From NCBI GenBank assembly GCA_028561875.1, contig JAQQTI010000001.1, forward strand, positions 434,001 to 498,000: 64,000 bases of DNA, given 5' to 3'. The position numbers were made by a program, and so were the translations under genes. Origin of the DNA: Methanomassiliicoccaceae archaeon COG_1 (GTDB lineage: Archaea > Thermoplasmatota > Thermoplasmata > Methanomassiliicoccales > Methanomethylophilaceae). This document shows positions 61,626 to 64,000 of the stretch, in pieces (the stretch's first letter is position 1; every line of letters begins with the position of its first letter). A model generated the notes under the pieces. That model did not search any database. It was not told the origin of the DNA and was given only the letters and a program-made list of their open reading frames with translations.

Positions 61626-62732
61626 GTGGATGCTAATGCTAATATTGACGCGCCGCTAGACGTCGACGCGATCAAAAGAGCTGACCATAAGAAAAAAATC
61701 CGTTTCGGGCTCATCATGGGTATCTTCTGCGCTCTCTACTGGGGGATATGGTATGTTCCCGGGGCAGCAATCTGGGGATTCGACTTCGCCTACCCCGTAA
61801 AGTACGAGGGAAATGTCAACATGGTGATCGACTGCTTGTTCATCACCTGCGTAAACGCTACCGCCTGCGCCGTACTTCTCCTCATTTGGAACGGAGCGCT
61901 TGGAAAACTTCCCGAGTTCAGGAGAACCCTCGTAGAGTTCAGGGCTGCCTCTAAGTATTTCATGGCCGCCGGAATCTGCGGCGCCTGCGCTGTCTCCGGT
62001 ACCTATCTCGCCGCATGCTTCCTTAGTCCTGGCTTCGCCGCCGTGGCAGGGCTGCTGTATCCGATCATCGGGACCTCCATGTCCGTGCTGTATCTTCATC
62101 AGAAGGTCTCCAAGAGAGGTTATCTCGCCATCATCGTCCTGCTCGCCGGAGGCATCACCCTGTACTCCGGGTCCATGATCAGCGGCACCGACTCCTCCGA
62201 ACCTCTTCTCGGAGCCATCGGAGGCATCATGGCCGCCGTCGGATGGGGTTTCGAGGGGACCATCGCCGGGAAGGCGCTCGACATCTGCGAGCCCGACGTG
62301 GGCCTCCACCTCAGGTTCGTCTTCGAGGCCGTTTTCTGGTGGATAGTCATGTTCGTTCTCGTTGCCGCTGGCTATGACATGTTCTCGACACTCGGGGACA
62401 TTCTCGACTGGCCGGTGTTCGTCGCCATTCTCATGATCGGCCTGTCATTCGCATGGTGCTACGTCACCTGGTACAAGTCGTTCCCGTTCTTGGGAGTGGC
62501 AAGGGGCCAGGCGGTCGGGAGCCTGTACGCGGCCTGTGCCGTCATCTTCCTCGTGATCTTTTTCGGACCCGAGGGGGCTCTCAAGTACAATGACGACTCG
62601 ATGCTACTCATCGTCACCACCACCATCCTCGGCCTGATCATCTGCCTCATCGGGAGCTATCTGATAGCGACAGAGGACACGGAAGGAATGGTCAGCCTGA
62701 AGGTGCTGTACGACAAAGGAGGGATTGAATGA
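61626..62732 (+). CDS. mttP: MttP-like trimethylamine permease
   Basis: A 368-residue membrane protein with about ten hydrophobic segments, for example LIMGIFCALYWGIWYVPGAAIWG near residue 30. GTYLAACFLSPGFAAVAGLLYPIIGTSMSVLYLHQKVSKRGYLAIIVLLAGGI resembles drug/metabolite-type carriers. The location after mttC matches the permease gene of other methanogens' methylamine clusters. The start is GTG 61626, set by the GAGGTGA site eight bases upstream. Transport of TMA is an inference. Confidence 0.78.
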   Translation: MDANANIDAPLDVDAIKRADHKKKIRFGLIMGIFCALYWGIWYVPGAAIWGFDFAYPVKYEGNVNMVIDCLFITCVNATACAVLLLIWNGALGKLPEFRRTLVEFRAASKYFMAAGICGACAVSGTYLAACFLSPGFAAVAGLLYPIIGTSMSVLYLHQKVSKRGYLAIIVLLAGGITLYSGSMISGTDSSEPLLGAIGGIMAAVGWGFEGTIAGKALDICEPDVGLHLRFVFEAVFWWIVMFVLVAAGYDMFSTLGDILDWPVFVAILMIGLSFAWCYVTWYKSFPFLGVARGQAVGSLYAACAVIFLVIFFGPEGALKYNDDSMLLIVTTTILGLIICLIGSYLIATEDTEGMVSLKVLYDKGGIE

Positions 62733-63034
62733 TAATAAACGCCCCCATTAAGTTCCGCCTTATGGAACTCTTCGAGGAGGAGGGCCCCATGTGGAACTAC
62801 GAAGTCATTCTCAGGGTGATGGAGGAGTACAACATGCACTCCCAGCACCAGCAGCAGATGGTCAACTACGACCTAATCGAGATGGTCTCCGCTGGTTTCC
62901 TGACCGAGGAGGAGTCCGTGGTCGACACCGAGGGCAGGTTCCACAAGGATCATCTCCTTATGAAGTACCAGATTACCAATCTAGGAATCGAGACCGTCGA
63001 CGGTCTCAAAAAGAAGGTGAAGCACTATGAGTGA
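62729..63034 (+). CDS. Small winged-helix-like protein
   Basis: A 101-residue charged protein overlapping the permease stop as ATGA, with AAGGAGGG before it. APIKFRLMELFEEEGPMWNYEVILRVMEEY and MVNYDLIEMVSAGFLTEEESV followed by KYQITNLGIETVDGL looks like a winged helix with a C-terminal strand pair. That fits a transcription factor for the methylamine cluster. No family is named with certainty. Confidence 0.6.
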   Translation: MIINAPIKFRLMELFEEEGPMWNYEVILRVMEEYNMHSQHQQQMVNYDLIEMVSAGFLTEEESVVDTEGRFHKDHLLMKYQITNLGIETVDGLKKKVKHYE

Positions 63035-63161
63035 TTGGTCTAGTTACGCCGATTACTTCGCCGATGGCATGCCCTTCGGCGAAGTAATCAGCACTATATT
63101 CATCATCGGGCTCTGCACCTTGGGCGTGATCGTTGCTCGGTGGATGTACAACCAACTCTGA
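63027..63161 (+). CDS. 44-aa single-pass membrane peptide
   Basis: MSDWSSYADYFADGM is followed by a hydrophobic helix, VISTIFIIGLCTLGVIVA, and a short basic end. The ATG overlaps the previous gene by 8 bp. It may be an accessory subunit of the adjacent permease; function is unknown. It is easy to miss because of its size. Confidence 0.55.
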   Translation: MSDWSSYADYFADGMPFGEVISTIFIIGLCTLGVIVARWMYNQL

Positions 63162-63172
63162 GAAACGTCTTA

Positions 63173-63200
63173 CGGGAGCTTCAGCTCCCGGTCACCTTTT
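63173..63200 (+). terminator. Hairpin with T-run after the mttP operon
   Basis: CGGGAGCT-TC-AGCTCCCG is a perfect 8-bp inverted repeat, followed by GTCACCTTTT. Confidence 0.6.
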
Positions 63201-63526
63201 CGGGCCTGGAGGCCCCCTCCGTTCATCTGCTGGCGCACCTTCGTCGCTGTTTCTTTTCGGTTCTCCAGACGCGTTGCCTGGTCGTATCCGGCAATGATCT
63301 GGGCCCGTTCTTCGCATTTGTTAATTAGACAATACCTCCATTCTCAAGACTACTTAAGATAGTAATATATAAAACAATCATATTAAAATAGGACTATATT
63401 ATATAATAATTCTATAACAATAACAACATTCGTAACTAATTTCTAATAGTGAAAAAGTTCCCTAATTACCAAAAAGGGGCGATTTTTGACGAAGCACGGG
63501 TGAGAATCCTGGCCGAGGGCAACAGC
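63201..63526 (+). promoter_or_regulatory. AT-rich upstream region of APC permease 3
   Basis: No gene is supported. Positions ~63330-63460 are very AT-rich with several TATA-like runs (ACTATATTATATAATAATT), echoing the region before permease 1. Confidence 0.45.
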
Positions 63527-64000
63527 ATGTCCTATGGCGCAGAGGTCGACTCTGACAGCGGTCTTGTGAAATCCATCACCTGGAAGCAGGGCATGATTAT
63601 TGCGATGGGGGTTCCCATACTGATCCTCCCTGGAATCTATGACATCGCGGGGACCGCTTGGGGACTGAGCATCCTAATCTGGACACTCTCAGTCGTACAG
63701 GGTTTTGCTCAGAATCTCGCCATCGGCGAGATGGCCGCCACGCTGGAGACCCCCGGCATAGGCGGTTGCGCTCAGAAAGTCTTCAAGAAACAAAACGAAG
63801 GAAGGTACGGGGTGGGGCGGTTCGTAGGCGCGTTCACGGCATGGGCTTACTGGTTCACATGGACGCCCGTCATACCAATTTTCACCTGCACATCTGTAGA
63901 TTACATCTCCAAGTATCTGGAGTACGGCCTCGGTGCCGATCCGCTCACTTCCAATACAATCCTTGCGCTGCAGCTCATCTTCGGCGCCACGATTTTCAGC
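63527..64000 (+). CDS. APC-superfamily permease 3 (truncated by window end)
   Basis: 158 visible residues from the ATG at 63527. ITWKQGMIIAMGVPILILPGIYDIAGTAWGLSILIWTLSVVQGFAQNLAIGEM is nearly the same block as in permeases 1 and 2, and CAQKVFKK and AFTAWAYWFTWTPVIPIFTC follow. An in-frame GTG at 63500 is an alternative start. It is the third such permease flanking the mtb/mtt operon. Confidence 0.8.
   Translation, partial: MSYGAEVDSDSGLVKSITWKQGMIIAMGVPILILPGIYDIAGTAWGLSILIWTLSVVQGFAQNLAIGEMAATLETPGIGGCAQKVFKKQNEGRYGVGRFVGAFTAWAYWFTWTPVIPIFTCTSVDYISKYLEYGLGADPLTSNTILALQLIFGATIFS

Noticed and set aside
1-64000. CRISPR arrays, insertion sequences, prophage or integration sites
   Set aside because: No regularly spaced repeats, transposase or integrase motifs, or tRNA-flanking direct repeats were seen.

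Overview
The window is GC-rich archaeal chromosome from a methylamine-using methanogen, most likely a member of the Methanomassiliicoccales. The main evidence is an operon of dimethylamine and trimethylamine methyltransferases (mtbC-mtbB-mttB-mttC and a permease). In mtbB and mttB an in-frame amber (TAG) codon sits at the known pyrrolysine position. Archaeal markers include RpoL, DphB, aTrm5, ArcS, CobY, a Hef-type helicase, an archaeal ATP-dependent DNA ligase and NikR. Most genes have a TATA box 25-30 bp upstream of the start codon, which implies leaderless mRNAs. The methylamine genes differ: they have leaders and clear Shine-Dalgarno sites.

Layout. 1-4.2 kb (minus): arginine (argCJ) and pyrimidine (pyrBI) genes with a nucleotide-kinase-like protein. 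4.8-11 kb: arcS, a DUF368 permease, a zinc-ribbon membrane protein and a ChlI/ChlD-type chelatase pair. 11.3-20.7 kb: tRNA-Gly, a giant TPR protein, truD, rpoL, DNA ligase, Hef-like helicase, IscA. 20.9-27.3 kb: metallopeptidase, ADP-forming acyl-CoA synthetase, dphB, trm5, dcd. 27.3-36 kb is a divergent corrinoid locus. Leftward it carries cobA, a NifH-NifD-like fusion and a second nitrogenase-component-1-like subunit. Rightward it carries cobD-cbiB-cbiZ-cobS-cobY. 36-52 kb: topA, a tandem pair of unknown proteins, nikR, folC, nth, hypA-hypD, AlkD-like, DUF1848, a DUF2975/XRE pair, a UbiA/UbiE pair and an M18 aminopeptidase. 52-64 kb is the methylotrophic region: two complete APC permeases and a third running off the end flank the mtb/mtt operon.

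The corrinoid locus fits the methylamine region. The methyltransferases need corrinoid cofactor, and CbiZ, CbiB, CobY and CobS salvage and rebuild it. HypA, HypD and NikR serve nickel metabolism.

The most notable result is that TAG appears inside genes unrelated to methylamines. Endonuclease III (nth), the cobamide gene cbiB and an unknown protein at 38659 each have exactly one in-frame TAG, and the conserved protein continues past it. In nth the catalytic helix-hairpin-helix, catalytic Asp and the whole FeS-cluster motif lie after the TAG. Two other genes (topA and an 81-aa protein) end at TAG. Together this suggests that amber is widely read as pyrrolysine here. The second notable item is the nitrogenase-like operon, whose subunit layout does not match CfbCD and whose role is unknown. 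Several 3' ends are also unusual: cobY, hypA and the 44900 gene lack a stop where their conserved regions end, and the ligase's conserved N-terminus precedes any usable start codon.
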